A DNA stretch of 49,150 nucleotides from Bacillota bacterium (GTDB taxonomy: Bacteria; Bacillota; Clostridia; Peptostreptococcales; Anaerovoracaceae): the NCBI GenBank assembly GCA_030536355.1, contig JAUNQD010000012.1:1-49150 (forward strand), given 5' to 3'. The translations under genes and the position numbers were made by a program. Every line of letters begins with the position of its first letter. Positions within the stretch are counted from its first letter, which is position 1. Under the pieces are notes generated by a model that saw only the letters and a list, made by a program, of their open reading frames with translations, made no database searches and was not told the DNA's origin. Positions 1 to 10,280 of this stretch are shown here, piece by piece.

Positions 1-4
1 TAAA

Positions 5-39
5 AAAGTAGACAATGTCTTTTTTACATTGTCTACTTT
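5..39. terminator. Bidirectional hairpin terminator at window start
   Basis: Perfect 14-bp inverted repeat (AAAGTAGACAATGT at 5-18 with its complement at 26-39) around a 7-nt T-rich loop. The minus strand ends in a run of T after the stem, and the plus strand has a short T stretch. It probably ends transcription of a gene lying to the left of the window and separates it from uvrB. Confidence 0.7.
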
Positions 40-133
40 AATCTTACAAGTTCAACATTTATGTGTTCTCTTTTTGTTTTCTCTATAGTTTGTCCGATAA
101 TGGCAACTTTATTCAGCTTTAATAAGATAAAAT

Positions 134-147
134 AGAACGTTTGTTTG
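134..147 (+). promoter_or_regulatory. Probable LexA (SOS) box
   Basis: GAAC at 135-138 and GTTT at 143-146 are separated by four bases. This is one base off the Gram-positive SOS box core GAAC-N4-GTTC. The site overlaps the -35 hexamer of the uvrB promoter, where LexA binding would block RNA polymerase. uvrB is a classical SOS gene in Firmicutes, which supports the call. Confidence 0.6.
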
Positions 148-173
148 CGAAAAAAAGGCATTTATGCTATAAT
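145..173 (+). promoter_or_regulatory. uvrB promoter
   Basis: -35 TTGCGA (145-150), 17-bp spacer, and extended -10 TGCTATAAT (TATAAT at 168-173). Start of transcription would be near 180, giving a leader of about 100 nt before uvrB. The LexA-like box covers its -35. Confidence 0.65.
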
Positions 174-281
174 TATAAGACAAAACTGCTGGTTGATAGT
201 AACCATAGTGGGAAATATAATATAGGTAAGCTGTACTATATTTTGCATAGATTTTAACCGAAAGAAAAGGAGAACCAGGGC

Positions 282-2255
282 ATGCCTGACTTCAGAATAC
301 ATTCAGAATATAAGATGATGGGCGACCAGCCCCAGGCGGTAGAAAAGATCGCAGACGGGATATTGCAAGGGAAGCGAGCTCAGACACTCATGGGTGTTAC
401 AGGCTCCGGAAAGACATTTACCATGGCTAACATCATCGAGCGAGTACAGAAACCTACTCTGGTCATCAGCCATAACAAGACGCTTGCTGCACAGCTTCAC
501 GGAGAATTCAAGGAGTTCTTCCCTGAGAATGCAGTAGAGTATTTTGTGTCCTACTACGACTACTACCAGCCGGAAGCATACGTTGCCTCCACTGACACAT
601 ATATAGAAAAGGATTCGGATATCAATGCAGAAATAGAAAAGCTCAGGCACTCGGCGACAGCGGCACTCAGCGAGAGGAAGGACGTTATCATAGTTGCCAG
701 CGTGTCCTGCATATACGGGCTGGGAAGTCCTATCGACTATGAGAATCAGGTCATTTCTCTTCGTCCGGGGATGGAAAAGGATCGACAGGACATCCTGAGA
801 AAGCTTGTTGACATCCAATATACGAGAAATGATATGGTGCTGGATCGCGGCAACTTCAGAGTAAGAGGAGACATTCTTGATGTCTTCCCTGCAGGAGCAG
901 AAAATGCTGTTCGCATTGAGATGTTCGGAGATGAGATAGAAACTATAAAAGAAATAAACCCTATAACGGGAGAAATAGTAGGTCTGCGTAACCACGTGGC
1001 GATCTATCCTGCATCTCACTATGTAACCAGCAAGGAGAATATAGAAAGGGCCACTGAGACTATTAGTGAAGAGCTTACTGAACGTATCAAGTGGTTCCAG
1101 GATCGCGGCAAGCTTATCGAAGCTCAGCGTATAGAGCAGAGGACCAGGTACGATATCGAGATGCTCCGTGAGATCGGCACTTGCAAAGGTATCGAAAACT
1201 ACTCCAGACATATCACAGGTCTGGAGTCGGGTTCAAGACCGTATACACTCATAGACTATATCCCGGACGATTTTCTCATAATCATAGATGAATCTCACGT
1301 TATGCTGCCTCAGCTGAGAGCGATGTATGCGGGAGACAGATCGAGAAAACAGTCGCTGGTTGATTACGGATTCAGACTTCCTTCGGCGCTGGATAACAGA
1401 CCGCTGAAGTTCGAGGAATTCAATGACCTGGTGAACCAGATCGTATATGTCAGTGCGACACCTGCGCCTTATGAGAGAGAAGAGAGCGGCGGTGTTTCTG
1501 CTGAACAGATCATCAGGCCTACAGGGCTGCTTGATCCAATCATCGAGACTCATCCGACAGAAGGGCAGATGGACCACCTGATTGGCGAGATCAACAAGGT
1601 GACCGAGCGCGGCGAAAGAGTGCTGGTGACGACCCTGACTAAGAAGATGGCAGAGAGCCTGACCGATTATCTGAAGAATGTAGGTATAAAGGTCAGATAT
1701 CTCCATTCTGAGATAGATACGCTGGAGCGTATGGAGATCATAAGAGACCTGCGTCTCGGCGTCTTTGATGTGCTGGTAGGTATCAACCTGCTTAGAGAAG
1801 GTCTGGATATTCCTGAAGTATCGCTGGTGGCGATACTCGATGCAGACAAGGAAGGTTTCCTGAGAACAGAAACTTCTCTCATCCAGACAATCGGCCGAGC
1901 GGCAAGAAACGTGGACAGTAAAGTGATAATGTACTGCGACGGTATCAGTCCTGCCATGAAGGCGGCTATGGATGAGACCGAGAGAAGACGTAAGATACAA
2001 GATGAATATAACAAAGCCAACGGCATCACGCCGCAGAGCGTCAAGAAGGCAGTAAGAAGTGTCATCGAAGCAACAAAGGTGGCAGAGGATCCTTCAGAAT
2101 ACGAAGGTAAGCGACCTCTCGAAATGACGAAGAAGGAACTGACAGATTACGTGAAGAAGCTGGAAAAGGAAATGAAGCAGGCAGCTTCGGACCTCCAGTT
2201 CGAGAGAGCAGCACAACTGAGAGACATTATCTTTGAATACAAAGCGAAAATATAA
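282..2255 (+). CDS. uvrB: UvrABC system protein B
   Basis: Damage-verifying helicase-like subunit of nucleotide excision repair. It is loaded onto lesions by UvrA and recruits UvrC for incision. The 657 residues match the usual family length. Walker A GVTGSGKT lies at about residues 38-45. The tyrosine-rich beta-hairpin that clamps DNA ([10 protein letters not shown]) follows at about 92. The Walker B box is DESH near 337. Helicase motifs V/VI ([17 protein letters not shown]) lie near 505-545. The UVR motif that binds UvrA/UvrC ends the protein. The ATG has an AAGGAG site upstream. uvrA begins 20 nt after the stop, so the two form an operon, probably under LexA control. Confidence 0.98.
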   Translation: MPDFRIHSEYKMMGDQPQAVEKIADGILQGKRAQTLMGVTGSGKTFTMANIIERVQKPTLVISHNKTLAAQLHGEFKEFFPENAVEYFVSYYDYYQPEAYVASTDTYIEKDSDINAEIEKLRHSATAALSERKDVIIVASVSCIYGLGSPIDYENQVISLRPGMEKDRQDILRKLVDIQYTRNDMVLDRGNFRVRGDILDVFPAGAENAVRIEMFGDEIETIKEINPITGEIVGLRNHVAIYPASHYVTSKENIERATETISEELTERIKWFQDRGKLIEAQRIEQRTRYDIEMLREIGTCKGIENYSRHITGLESGSRPYTLIDYIPDDFLIIIDESHVMLPQLRAMYAGDRSRKQSLVDYGFRLPSALDNRPLKFEEFNDLVNQIVYVSATPAPYEREESGGVSAEQIIRPTGLLDPIIETHPTEGQMDHLIGEINKVTERGERVLVTTLTKKMAESLTDYLKNVGIKVRYLHSEIDTLERMEIIRDLRLGVFDVLVGINLLREGLDIPEVSLVAILDADKEGFLRTETSLIQTIGRAARNVDSKVIMYCDGISPAMKAAMDETERRRKIQDEYNKANGITPQSVKKAVRSVIEATKVAEDPSEYEGKRPLEMTKKELTDYVKKLEKEMKQAASDLQFERAAQLRDIIFEYKAKI

Positions 2256-2275
2256 AGGGAGAAGAAGATTATTTT

Positions 2276-5107
2276 ATGGCTAAGGATATTGTAATTAGAG
2301 GAGCAAAAGAAAACAATCTCAAAGGCATAGACGTGACCATCCCAAGAGATAAGATGGTGGTGCTTACGGGACTTTCCGGATCAGGAAAATCGTCCCTAGC
2401 TTTTGATACCATCTATGCGGAAGGTCAGAGAAAATACATGGAATCCCTGTCTTCATATGCGAGACAGTTCCTGGGTCAGATGGAAAAACCGAACGTAGAC
2501 TATATCGAAGGTCTTTCACCGGCCATCTCCATCGACCAGAAGACAACTAACAAAAATCCTCGTTCCACAGTAGGGACGGTAACTGAGATCTACGATTATC
2601 TGAGACTGATGTATGCCCGTATCGGCATACCGCACTGTCCTGTATGCGGCAGGGAGATCACCAGCCAGACCATCGACCAGATCGTCGAGCTTCTGATGAT
2701 GGAAGGGGAAGGAACTAAGCTGACTATCTTGGCACCTGTTATAAGACAGAGAAAAGGACAGCACGAAAAGATCCTCGAAAGGATACAGAAGGAAGGCTTC
2801 ACGAGAGTCCGCGTTGACGGCGAGATGAAGCTGCTGGATACAGATGAGATCAAGCTGGAAAAGACATTCAAACATACTATCGAGATCGTGGTGGACAGAG
2901 TCAAGGTGAAGGACGGCGTACAAAGCAGACTGGCAGAAGCTTGCGAGCTGGCCATCGCTCATGGCGAAGGTCTGGTACAGGTCATCATCGATAATGGAGA
3001 CATCTTCGAGAAGACGTTCAGCACTTCTTTAGCATGTCCAGACCATGGTGTGAGCATCGAAGAGCTGGAACCGAGAATGTTCTCGTTCAACAACCCGATG
3101 GGTGCATGTCCTGAATGTAACGGGCTTGGATTCATCCAGAGCATAGATCCGGATCTTCTCATACCGGATAAAGAACTCAGCATCGTGGATAAGGCTCTCA
3201 GCAATATCTTCGCTACGATGGAGCATACCAGCTTCTACTGGCAGGTGATAAAGGCTCTGGCAGATAAGTACGATGCAGACATTTACCTGCCGTACAAAGA
3301 TCTCCCGAAGAAGTTCAAGGAAGTGCTCCTCTATGGCACAGGCGACGAAGAGCTGGTATATGACTATACCAACAGAAGCGGTATGGTGCAGCACAGGAAG
3401 CACACATTCGAAGGACTGATACCGAACCTTCAGAGAAGATATAGAGAAACAGGCTCCGAATGGATCAAAGAGAAGATGGAAAAATACATGGCCATCGATA
3501 CATGTAATGTATGTAACGGCAATAAGCTGAAGCCTGAGCTGCTGGCCGTCACAGTCGGCGGCAAGAACATCATGGAATTCTGCGACATGTCTGTAATGGA
3601 AGCTATAAAATTTGTAGATCAGCTGGAGCTTTCACCTACCCATCAGAAGATTGCAGAAGAGATCCTGAAAGAAATAAAAGGTAGGCTGACGTTCCTGGCA
3701 AACGTTGGGCTTGATTACTTGAATCTTTCCAGAGCGGCAGCTACTTTGTCAGGAGGAGAATCCCAGAGAATAAGACTGGCTACTCAGATCGGATCGGGAC
3801 TTGTAGGCGTACTTTACATCTTGGACGAGCCTAGTATCGGACTTCATCAGAAGGATAACGAGAAACTGCTTGAAGCACTGAGACATCTGACAGATATCGG
3901 CAATACTCTCGTAGTAGTAGAACACGATGAAGACACTATGTATGCGGCTGATCATATCGTCGATATCGGCCCTGCAGCAGGGATACACGGTGGTGAACTG
4001 GTGTGCCAGGGAACTGTAGAAGACATCAAGGCATGTCCTGAATCTATCACAGGTCAGTATCTCAGCGGTAAGAAGAAAATAGAAGTGCCGGCTGCGAGAC
4101 GTGAAGGTAACGGTAATTTTATAGAGATCAAAGGCGCAGCGGAAAACAATCTCAAGAATATAGATGTGAAGATACCTCTGGGAAAGATGGTTTGTGTTAC
4201 GGGTGTATCGGGTTCCGGAAAGAGCAGTCTTATCAATGAGATACTTTATAAGGCTGTTGCTGCAGAAATGTACGGCAGTAAGGATAAGCCGGGCAAGCAT
4301 AAGGAAATCAAGGGCCTTGAACATATCGATAAGATCATCGACATCAACCAGGCGCCTATAGGCAGGACACCTAGATCTAACCCTGCCACATATACAGGAG
4401 TATTCACCCACATAAGAGATCTCTTCGCGCAGCTTCCTGAGGCGAAGATGAGAGGTTTCGGCAAGGGACGTTTCAGCTTTAATGTAAAGGGCGGCAGATG
4501 CGAGGCATGCAGCGGTGATGGTATCATCAAGATAGAAATGCACTTCCTGCCGGACGTTTATGTTACTTGTGAAGTCTGCAAAGGAAAGCGATATAACAGA
4601 GAAACTCTGGAAGTCAAGTATAAGGGAAAGAACATATTCGATGTTCTCGATATGAATGTTACGGAAGCACTGGAATTCTTCAAGAATATCCCGAGCATAG
4701 CCAGACAGCTGACTACTTTGGAAGAAGTAGGACTTGGATATATCAAGCTGGGACAGCCGAGCACTCAGCTTTCCGGAGGAGAAGCCCAGAGGATCAAGCT
4801 GGCATCTGAACTCAGCAAGAAGAGCACAGGGAAGACATTATATATCTTAGATGAACCTACTACGGGACTGCATTTTGCAGATGTAGACAAGCTGTTACAC
4901 GTGCTTGACAAGCTGGTGGATGCAGGCAACACAGTCGTAGTCATAGAGCATAATTTGGACGTGATCAAGCGTGCCGACCACATAATCGATCTGGGACCTG
5001 ACGGCGGTTTCAGAGGCGGCAATATCGTTGTGGAAGGAACCCCTGAAGAGGTGGCTGCAGCTAAAGGAACATATACTGGCGAATTCTTGAAAAAGATGTT
5101 ATACTAA
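2276..5107 (+). CDS. uvrA: UvrABC system protein A
   Basis: ABC-type ATPase dimer that finds bulky DNA lesions and hands them to UvrB. The 943 residues are full length. There are two ABC modules: the first has Walker A GLSGSGKS near residue 32 and signature LSGGESQR near 487; the second has GVSGSGKS near 642 and LSGGEAQR near 830. Zinc-binding clusters are present: CPVCG near 121, a Cys pair near 276 (CPECNGLGF), and the C-terminal CEACSGDG...CEVCKGKRY. It follows uvrB closely with a GGGAGAAG ribosome site. A nicotinate phosphoribosyltransferase gene starts 39 nt downstream with no terminator between them. Confidence 0.98.
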   Translation: MAKDIVIRGAKENNLKGIDVTIPRDKMVVLTGLSGSGKSSLAFDTIYAEGQRKYMESLSSYARQFLGQMEKPNVDYIEGLSPAISIDQKTTNKNPRSTVGTVTEIYDYLRLMYARIGIPHCPVCGREITSQTIDQIVELLMMEGEGTKLTILAPVIRQRKGQHEKILERIQKEGFTRVRVDGEMKLLDTDEIKLEKTFKHTIEIVVDRVKVKDGVQSRLAEACELAIAHGEGLVQVIIDNGDIFEKTFSTSLACPDHGVSIEELEPRMFSFNNPMGACPECNGLGFIQSIDPDLLIPDKELSIVDKALSNIFATMEHTSFYWQVIKALADKYDADIYLPYKDLPKKFKEVLLYGTGDEELVYDYTNRSGMVQHRKHTFEGLIPNLQRRYRETGSEWIKEKMEKYMAIDTCNVCNGNKLKPELLAVTVGGKNIMEFCDMSVMEAIKFVDQLELSPTHQKIAEEILKEIKGRLTFLANVGLDYLNLSRAAATLSGGESQRIRLATQIGSGLVGVLYILDEPSIGLHQKDNEKLLEALRHLTDIGNTLVVVEHDEDTMYAADHIVDIGPAAGIHGGELVCQGTVEDIKACPESITGQYLSGKKKIEVPAARREGNGNFIEIKGAAENNLKNIDVKIPLGKMVCVTGVSGSGKSSLINEILYKAVAAEMYGSKDKPGKHKEIKGLEHIDKIIDINQAPIGRTPRSNPATYTGVFTHIRDLFAQLPEAKMRGFGKGRFSFNVKGGRCEACSGDGIIKIEMHFLPDVYVTCEVCKGKRYNRETLEVKYKGKNIFDVLDMNVTEALEFFKNIPSIARQLTTLEEVGLGYIKLGQPSTQLSGGEAQRIKLASELSKKSTGKTLYILDEPTTGLHFADVDKLLHVLDKLVDAGNTVVVIEHNLDVIKRADHIIDLGPDGGFRGGNIVVEGTPEEVAAAKGTYTGEFLKKMLY

Positions 5108-5146
5108 TAAGGATAATGTATCGCTCTTAACATGGAGGATGTAGAA

Positions 5147-6577
5147 ATGATTGAAAAACTGAACCTGACCATGCTCACTGACTTTTATGAGATCACGATG
5201 GCCAACGGATATCATAGTTCGGGAATGGTTGACGACATAGCGTACTTTGATATGTTCTTCAGGAAGATCCCTGATGGTGGTGGTTATGCGATTTTTGCAG
5301 GGCTGGAACAGGTTATAGAGTATTTAAAAAATCTTGAGTTCACAGACGAAGATATCGAATACTTGAGAAGCAAGAAATTGTTCAACGAAGACTTCCTCAA
5401 GTATCTCGCCGATTTTGAATTCAAGTGTGACGTATGGGCCGTACCTGAAGGAAGCATCGTATTCCCTCACGAGCCACTGATCACTGTTAGAGGCCCTGTT
5501 ATGCAGGCCCAGTTCGTAGAAACTATGATACTGCTTCTGATCAACCATCAGAGCCTTATCGCGACTAAGGCAAGCAGGATCGTAAGATCAGCAGCCGGAA
5601 GACCTGTAATGGAATTTGGTACAAGAAGATCACATAGTACAGCAGCTGCTATTTATGGAGCGAGAGCAGCATATATCGGTGGATGTGCCGGTACTGCATG
5701 TACGGTAGCCGACAGAGATTTCGGTATTCCTGCACTGGGAACTATGGCTCACAGCTGGGTACAGATGTATGACGATGAATATGAAGCTTTCAAGAAGTAT
5801 GCAGAGATATATCCTACCAACTGCACTCTTCTCGTAGATACATACGACGTTCTCAAGTCAGGTGTCCCTACTGCCATCAAGGTGTTCAAGGAAATGAAGC
5901 CTGCCAAGATGGGAATAAGAATAGACAGCGGCGATATCGCTTATCTTACTAAAAAGGCCAGAAAAATGCTGGACGATGCAGGGCTGCAGGAATGTTCTAT
6001 CGTAGTATCAAACTCTCTGGACGAATACATCATCAGAGACGTTATCAATGAAGGTGCGTGCATCGATTCATTCGGTGTCGGGGAAAGACTTGTAACAGCA
6101 AGCTCACAGCCTGTATTCGGAGGAGTTTACAAGTTGTCTGCTCTTGAAAAAGACGGTCAGATGATCCCTAAGATCAAGGTCAGTGAAAATATAGAGAAGA
6201 TCACTAATCCGGGATTCAAGTCACTGTACAGATTATATGACAAGGATGATGATAGGATGCTGGCAGATGTTATAACTCTCGACAGCGAAGTTATCCCTGA
6301 AGAAGACGGATATGAGATATTCGACCCGAGCGCAGTATGGAAGAGAAAGAAAGTTGACAACTTCTATGCTAAGAATATGCGTGTTCAGATCTTCGATAGG
6401 GGCAAGTGCGTTTATGAAAGTCCATCCATCGATGAGATCAAGGCGTACTGCCAGAAGGAACTGAATTCCATCTGGGACGAAATGAAGAGATTTGAAAATC
6501 CGCAGACTTACTATGTAGACCTTTCATACGATCTGTGGAAGCTGAAGAACGATATGCTTACTGCAGCTAAGAAATAA
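5147..6577 (+). CDS. pncB: Nicotinate phosphoribosyltransferase
   Basis: Salvage enzyme of NAD synthesis: nicotinate + PRPP + ATP to nicotinate mononucleotide. The N-terminus (LTMLTDFYEITMANGY), the catalytic histidine region EFGTRRSHS and the phosphate-binding segment RIDSGDIAYLTKKAR are typical of the family. An in-frame ATG at 5132 would include the ribosome site, so I place the start at 5147, 8 nt after GGAGG (5134-5138); this gives 476 residues. It lies after uvrA without a terminator and may be cotranscribed with it. A strong terminator follows. The NAD genes at 29-33 kb supply the de novo route to the same pool. I see no NiaR-like palindrome upstream. Confidence 0.93.
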   Translation: MIEKLNLTMLTDFYEITMANGYHSSGMVDDIAYFDMFFRKIPDGGGYAIFAGLEQVIEYLKNLEFTDEDIEYLRSKKLFNEDFLKYLADFEFKCDVWAVPEGSIVFPHEPLITVRGPVMQAQFVETMILLLINHQSLIATKASRIVRSAAGRPVMEFGTRRSHSTAAAIYGARAAYIGGCAGTACTVADRDFGIPALGTMAHSWVQMYDDEYEAFKKYAEIYPTNCTLLVDTYDVLKSGVPTAIKVFKEMKPAKMGIRIDSGDIAYLTKKARKMLDDAGLQECSIVVSNSLDEYIIRDVINEGACIDSFGVGERLVTASSQPVFGGVYKLSALEKDGQMIPKIKVSENIEKITNPGFKSLYRLYDKDDDRMLADVITLDSEVIPEEDGYEIFDPSAVWKRKKVDNFYAKNMRVQIFDRGKCVYESPSIDEIKAYCQKELNSIWDEMKRFENPQTYYVDLSYDLWKLKNDMLTAAKK

Positions 6578-6582
6578 AAAAT

Positions 6583-6618
6583 AAGAGCTGATGCCTTACG
6601 GCGCCAGCTCTTTTGGTT
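6583..6618. terminator. Bidirectional terminator between pncB and fba
   Basis: Stem AAGAGCTG (6583-6590) with CAGCTCTT (6605-6612), plus an inner TGCC/GGCG helix, followed by TTTTGG and TTTTTT. On the minus strand the stem is followed by TTATTTTTATTT, so it serves both converging genes. Confidence 0.85.
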
Positions 6619-6643
6619 TTTTGTGTAATGTGCGCTTTGCAAA

Positions 6644-7573
6644 CTATCTCTGGTTTGAAGCGTTCAGCACGTTCTTGATCTTGTGCTGTACCATTCCTCT
6701 GATAGCATCTCTTGCAGGTCCCAGATATTTTCTAGGGTCGAAGTCAGCAGGATGTTCAGCAAAGTGCTTTCTGATCTCAGCTGTCATAGCCAGTCTCAGG
6801 TCAGTATCGATGTTTACCTTACATACACCGTACTTAGTAGCAGTTTTGATCATATCTTCAGGAACGCCCTGTGCTCCCGGGATATCTCCGCCGTATTCAT
6901 TGCACTTAGCAACGAATTCAGGCAGTACTGTTGATGCACCGTGGAGAACCAGAGGTGTATCAGGGATCAACTTGTGGATTTCCTGCAGTCTTTCGAAATC
7001 CAGGTAAGGGTCGCCCTTGAACTTGTATGCACCGTGGCTTGTTCCGATAGCGATCGCCAGTGAGTCAACACCTGTCTTAGCAACGAATTCAGCAGCTTCT
7101 TCAGGAACTGTGAAAGTAGCATTCTTAGCATCCACCTTGATGTTGTCTTCGATACCAGCCAGTTTGCCCAGTTCAGCTTCTACAACTACTCCATGAGCGT
7201 GAGCATATTCAACAACTTCTTTAGTGATCCTGATGTTTTCTTCAAAAGCATGCTTTGATCCGTCGATCATTACTGATGTGAATCCGTCATCAACGCATTT
7301 CTTGCAGATTTCAAAATCTTCACCGTGGTCCAGATGAAGAGCGATATCAAGACCTGTATCGAGGATAGCTGCTTCTACCAGCTTCAGAAGATATGCAGGC
7401 TTGGCATACTTTCTTGCACCTGCTGAAACCTGAAGGATCAACGGTGCGTTTTCGATCTGAGCAGCTTCTACGATACCCTGAACGATTTCCATATTGTTGA
7501 CATTGAATGCTCCTACTGCATAATCGCTCTTAAGAGCTTTTTCAAACATTTCTTTTGTTGTAACTAGAGCCAT
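6644..7573 (-). CDS. fba: Class II fructose-bisphosphate aldolase
   Basis: Zn-dependent aldolase of glycolysis/gluconeogenesis: fructose-1,6-bisphosphate to dihydroxyacetone phosphate and glyceraldehyde-3-phosphate. 309 residues, the short class IIA/B form found in Firmicutes. Visible signatures are ALHLDHGEDFE (catalytic Asp and zinc His near residue 82), VEAELG (zinc Glu), the second zinc His in GTSHGAYKFKGDP, LVLHGAST, and the phosphate-binding VNIDTDLR. A GGAGG site precedes the ATG. Many glycolytic fba genes stand alone like this one. It could in principle act on tagatose-bisphosphate, but the sequence looks like standard Fba. Confidence 0.96.
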   Translation of the reverse strand: MALVTTKEMFEKALKSDYAVGAFNVNNMEIVQGIVEAAQIENAPLILQVSAGARKYAKPAYLLKLVEAAILDTGLDIALHLDHGEDFEICKKCVDDGFTSVMIDGSKHAFEENIRITKEVVEYAHAHGVVVEAELGKLAGIEDNIKVDAKNATFTVPEEAAEFVAKTGVDSLAIAIGTSHGAYKFKGDPYLDFERLQEIHKLIPDTPLVLHGASTVLPEFVAKCNEYGGDIPGAQGVPEDMIKTATKYGVCKVNIDTDLRLAMTAEIRKHFAEHPADFDPRKYLGPARDAIRGMVQHKIKNVLNASNQR

Positions 7574-7597
7574 GATTGCCTCCTTTAAAATAATGAA

Positions 7598-8002
7598 TTA
7601 AGTGATTATATCTAATATCTCTTCAAATGAAGAGCCAGATGGTATTTGGAATGTACCTGACTGAATGGAGCCGGATTCCCCAGAATCTTCAATGAATGTA
7701 TTGAAGTCATCAGCGGAATCGATCAAACCTGCTTCATACAGTTTATCGGCAACATCTGATGAAGAATCTTCGTCATCAATGGTGATGGAGACATCTTCCG
7801 CAACAGTTTCTTCCTCTGTGGAAGGTTCGGTAATCTTAACTGTAGCCTTGGTTTCGGTAGCGGCATTTTCTTCGGCATATTTAGCAGGATAATCCATGAT
7901 GGCGTCTATTCTGCTTATAATGAGCAGTGCTGCTGCTGCCACTATTATCAATACGATAACTATATCATTTTTATCATAAAGAAAATCCTTTAATTTTTTC
8001 AT
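7598..8002 (-). CDS. Small membrane-anchored protein, MltG-N-terminus-like
   Basis: 134 residues from the ATG at 8002, which has AAAGGAGT 7 nt upstream; longer starts lack a ribosome site. One transmembrane segment (about residues 13-31, VIVLIIVAAAALLIISRI) is followed by an acidic, Thr/Ser/Glu-rich linker. The C-terminal ~55 residues have the pattern 'VADKLYEAGLI...F...SG...I.SGTFQIPSGSSFEEIL..IT'. That pattern resembles the substrate-threading N-terminal segment of the endolytic transglycosylase MltG (YceG), but the catalytic domain is absent. Such short proteins are common in Clostridia and usually called hypothetical. It may bind peptidoglycan outside the membrane; this is inference. It is transcribed toward fba with a 24-nt gap. 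Confidence 0.75.
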   Translation of the reverse strand: MKKLKDFLYDKNDIVIVLIIVAAAALLIISRIDAIMDYPAKYAEENAATETKATVKITEPSTEEETVAEDVSITIDDEDSSSDVADKLYEAGLIDSADDFNTFIEDSGESGSIQSGTFQIPSGSSFEEILDIIT

Positions 8003-8140
8003 CTTTTTACTCCTTTTGCGTGCGTACTGCACATACACATATACTTTATCATATTTCGAGCAGTTTCTCAAATCATATACATCTTTTTTTCGTGAAAATT
8101 TCTTCACACTAGGCATGATTTATATGGTAAAATTAAATCT

Positions 8141-9094
8141 ATGATAAAAATAACCATAACTGCCAATGAGGCAGATCAGAGACTGGACAGATTTCTAAAA
8201 AAATACATGAAAAGGGCTTCTCTCAGTGCCATATATAAGATGATCCGTAAGGATGTCAAAATAAACGGCAAGAGGGCTAAGGAAGACACCCAGCTTAGGG
8301 AAGGCGATGAACTTGCCCTTTACATGACAGAAGAAAAGCTGGCAGAACTGACTGCACCCATTAAGAAAAAAGCTGCCAAGAGGCAGTTCAAAATAGCGTA
8401 TGAAGATGAGAATGTCTTGATCGTAGATAAACCTAAGGGCCTGCTTACTCACGGAGATGCCCACGAGAAGAAAAACACTTTGGTTAACCAAGTATGCGGA
8501 TATCTCCAGGATAAGGGTGAATACTATCCTTCCAGAGAAAAGACATTCGTTCCGTCTCCGGTCAACAGGATCGACAGAAACACTACAGGACTTGTGATTT
8601 TCGGAAAAACTGCAGCGGCACTCAGGCTTTTGACAGGACTGCTACGAGAAAGGGATCATGTAGAGAAGTATTATATGACCATCGTCTGCGGCAAGCTGGA
8701 TAAGGAAATGACTTTGGAAGGCAAGCTCGCGAAGGATCATGACAGAAACATATCCTCTGTAGATGACGAAGGTAAGGAGGCCAAGACTCAAGTCAGACCT
8801 CTTATAACCGGAGAAAAATTTTCTCTTGCCGAAGCGCGAATATTCACAGGAAGGACTCACCAAATAAGGGTCCATCTTGCTGATGCGGGATACCCTTTGG
8901 CGGGAGATGTGAAATACGGAACACCGAAGATGAGTGAGTATTTGAGAAAACAGGGAGTAAGCATGCAGCTGCTCCATGCATATAAATTGGTATTCAATAA
9001 TATGCCGGAAGAATTGGCAGCACTCGAAGGAAAAGTCGTAGAGGCCGCGCCGCCTGCAGACTTTGCGAGAGCTAAAGAAAAATTGGTAAGATAG
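8141..9094 (+). CDS. RluA-family pseudouridine synthase with S4 domain
   Basis: Converts specific uridines in rRNA (possibly tRNA) to pseudouridine. 317 residues: an S4 RNA-binding domain (residues ~1-70, 'ADQRLDRFLKKYM...ASLSAIYKMIRKDVKINGKR') followed by the catalytic domain. The catalytic motif is VNRIDRNTTGLVIFGKT (Asp near residue 146) and the later motif is GRTHQIRVHLADAGYPLAGD. It is close to RluC/RluD-type enzymes; the exact target site cannot be read from sequence. The ATG has no clear ribosome site (AT-rich TATGGTAAAATT upstream could be a -10), so translation may be near-leaderless. It heads a run of genes through smpB. Confidence 0.93.
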   Translation: MIKITITANEADQRLDRFLKKYMKRASLSAIYKMIRKDVKINGKRAKEDTQLREGDELALYMTEEKLAELTAPIKKKAAKRQFKIAYEDENVLIVDKPKGLLTHGDAHEKKNTLVNQVCGYLQDKGEYYPSREKTFVPSPVNRIDRNTTGLVIFGKTAAALRLLTGLLRERDHVEKYYMTIVCGKLDKEMTLEGKLAKDHDRNISSVDDEGKEAKTQVRPLITGEKFSLAEARIFTGRTHQIRVHLADAGYPLAGDVKYGTPKMSEYLRKQGVSMQLLHAYKLVFNNMPEELAALEGKVVEAAPPADFARAKEKLVR

Positions 9095-9116
9095 ATCGTG
9101 AAAGGAACTTTATAAA

Positions 9117-9668
9117 ATGCAGAGAAGAGAGAGGGATTATAGAAACTGGAAGCGCAGCAATGCACCATATCTCATAGCTATGGCACTGGCTTTCGTAATG
9201 TTTATGGTCGTAGCGCCGGAAGTGAACGAGGGCAAAGCAATGGAACCGGAACTGTATGATGGCGATGTACTGGTGGTGAGCAAAGCTAATTATAATGCCA
9301 ACAGAAAGCCGCCTGAAAAGGAAGCGGTAGTTATCATAGAGAAGACTTACGCACCTGAGGTTTATGAGGATAACATCATGGCTCGTGTGGCAGCTCATCC
9401 GGGAGACACTGTTGAGATCAAGAATGGCAAGGTTCTGGTGAACGGTAAAGAATATGTGACTCAGGATGGCATAAAGGGCGCACCTGAAGACATGAAAAAG
9501 ATCAAGCTGAAGAACGATGAAGTATTCGTACTGTGTGATAACAGAGAGGAACTTATCGACAGCAGAAACCCTGATATGGGTCCTGTAAAACTGAATGAGA
9601 TAAAAGGAAACGTTTTATTCAGAGTTTATCCGTTTTCTGATATGGGGTTCATCAAAGTAGATAAATAA
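9117..9668 (+). CDS. Signal-peptidase-I-like protein lacking catalytic Ser and Lys
   Basis: 183 residues with the type I signal peptidase (S26) fold signatures: an N-terminal membrane segment (about 17-33), box B-like KAMEPELYDGD, box D-like MARVAAHPGDTVEI and box E-like CDNREELIDSR. The nucleophile Ser of 'SMxP' is Ala at residue 41 (codon GCA). The general-base Lys of 'KRV' is Ala at residue 89, and the conserved Gly of GDN is Cys. By family knowledge the Ser/Lys dyad is essential, so it is predicted to be inactive as a peptidase. The reading frame is intact and well kept, which argues against simple decay. It is first of three tandem paralogs. A role as partner or regulator of the active copy is inference. 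Confidence 0.85.
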   Translation: MQRRERDYRNWKRSNAPYLIAMALAFVMFMVVAPEVNEGKAMEPELYDGDVLVVSKANYNANRKPPEKEAVVIIEKTYAPEVYEDNIMARVAAHPGDTVEIKNGKVLVNGKEYVTQDGIKGAPEDMKKIKLKNDEVFVLCDNREELIDSRNPDMGPVKLNEIKGNVLFRVYPFSDMGFIKVDK

Positions 9669-9710
9669 TCAGATGCAGGGGTATTGTATTAGTTTTGGAG
9701 GCATATATAG

Positions 9711-10223
9711 ATGAAAGAATTTATCAAGGATGTTCTGATAGCGATCGTGATAGTTGCGGCAATAACAGCAGTGATAAAGCCAACGATCGTAAAAGAGAGT
9801 TCCATGGAGCCGACGCTTTATGAGAACAATTATCTATTCGTGAATAAACTGGCATACATAACAAAGGATCATCCTGAATACGAAGATATAATAGTGTTCC
9901 AGTCGGAACTGGATTCGGATGACGGTGGCAAAAAGCTTTTGATAAAACGTGTAGTAGGAATTGAAGGCGATGTGATCACTATTTCCGATGGAATGGTATA
10001 TAGGAATGGTTATGCGCTGGAAGAACCATACACTCTTGAAGGGTACACCAGCGGTGAAGTATATGAATATGCGGTGCCGCAAGACGAGATCTTCGTCATG
10101 GGAGATAACAGAAGTGTAAGCCTCGACAGCAGAGATCCGTCTGTAGGTACAGTGCATGAAGATACGATCTTAGGAAAAGCATTCATTCGTCTTTATCCAT
10201 TCAATGAATTTGGTCTGCTGTAG
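9711..10223 (+). CDS. lepB: Type I signal peptidase (active-site intact)
   Basis: Membrane serine protease that removes signal peptides from exported proteins on the outer face of the membrane. 170 residues, the compact Gram-positive SipS/SipT form. One membrane anchor spans about residues 7-22. The catalytic Ser31 lies in ESSMEPTLYENN, catalytic Lys79 in LIKRVVGIEGD, and box E is MGDNRSVSLDSRD (131-142). It is the only one of the three adjacent S26 genes with the full Ser/Lys dyad. The ATG at 9711 has TTTTGGAGG about 10 nt upstream. Gaps to the neighbours are 42 and 57 nt, so cotranscription is likely. Confidence 0.95.
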   Translation: MKEFIKDVLIAIVIVAAITAVIKPTIVKESSMEPTLYENNYLFVNKLAYITKDHPEYEDIIVFQSELDSDDGGKKLLIKRVVGIEGDVITISDGMVYRNGYALEEPYTLEGYTSGEVYEYAVPQDEIFVMGDNRSVSLDSRDPSVGTVHEDTILGKAFIRLYPFNEFGLL

Positions 10224-10280
10224 CGTTTATAACATATTGATTTTGTATATACTCATTAAAAACCGTAAAGGAATGATGAG

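Noticed and set aside
282..2255. Long open frames on the minus strand inside uvrB (up to 302 codons)
   Set aside because: They mirror the codon bias of uvrB, lack ribosome sites and show no protein-family features.
7598..8002. Complete MltG transglycosylase
   Set aside because: At 134 residues the catalytic domain is missing; only a segment like the N-terminal part is present.
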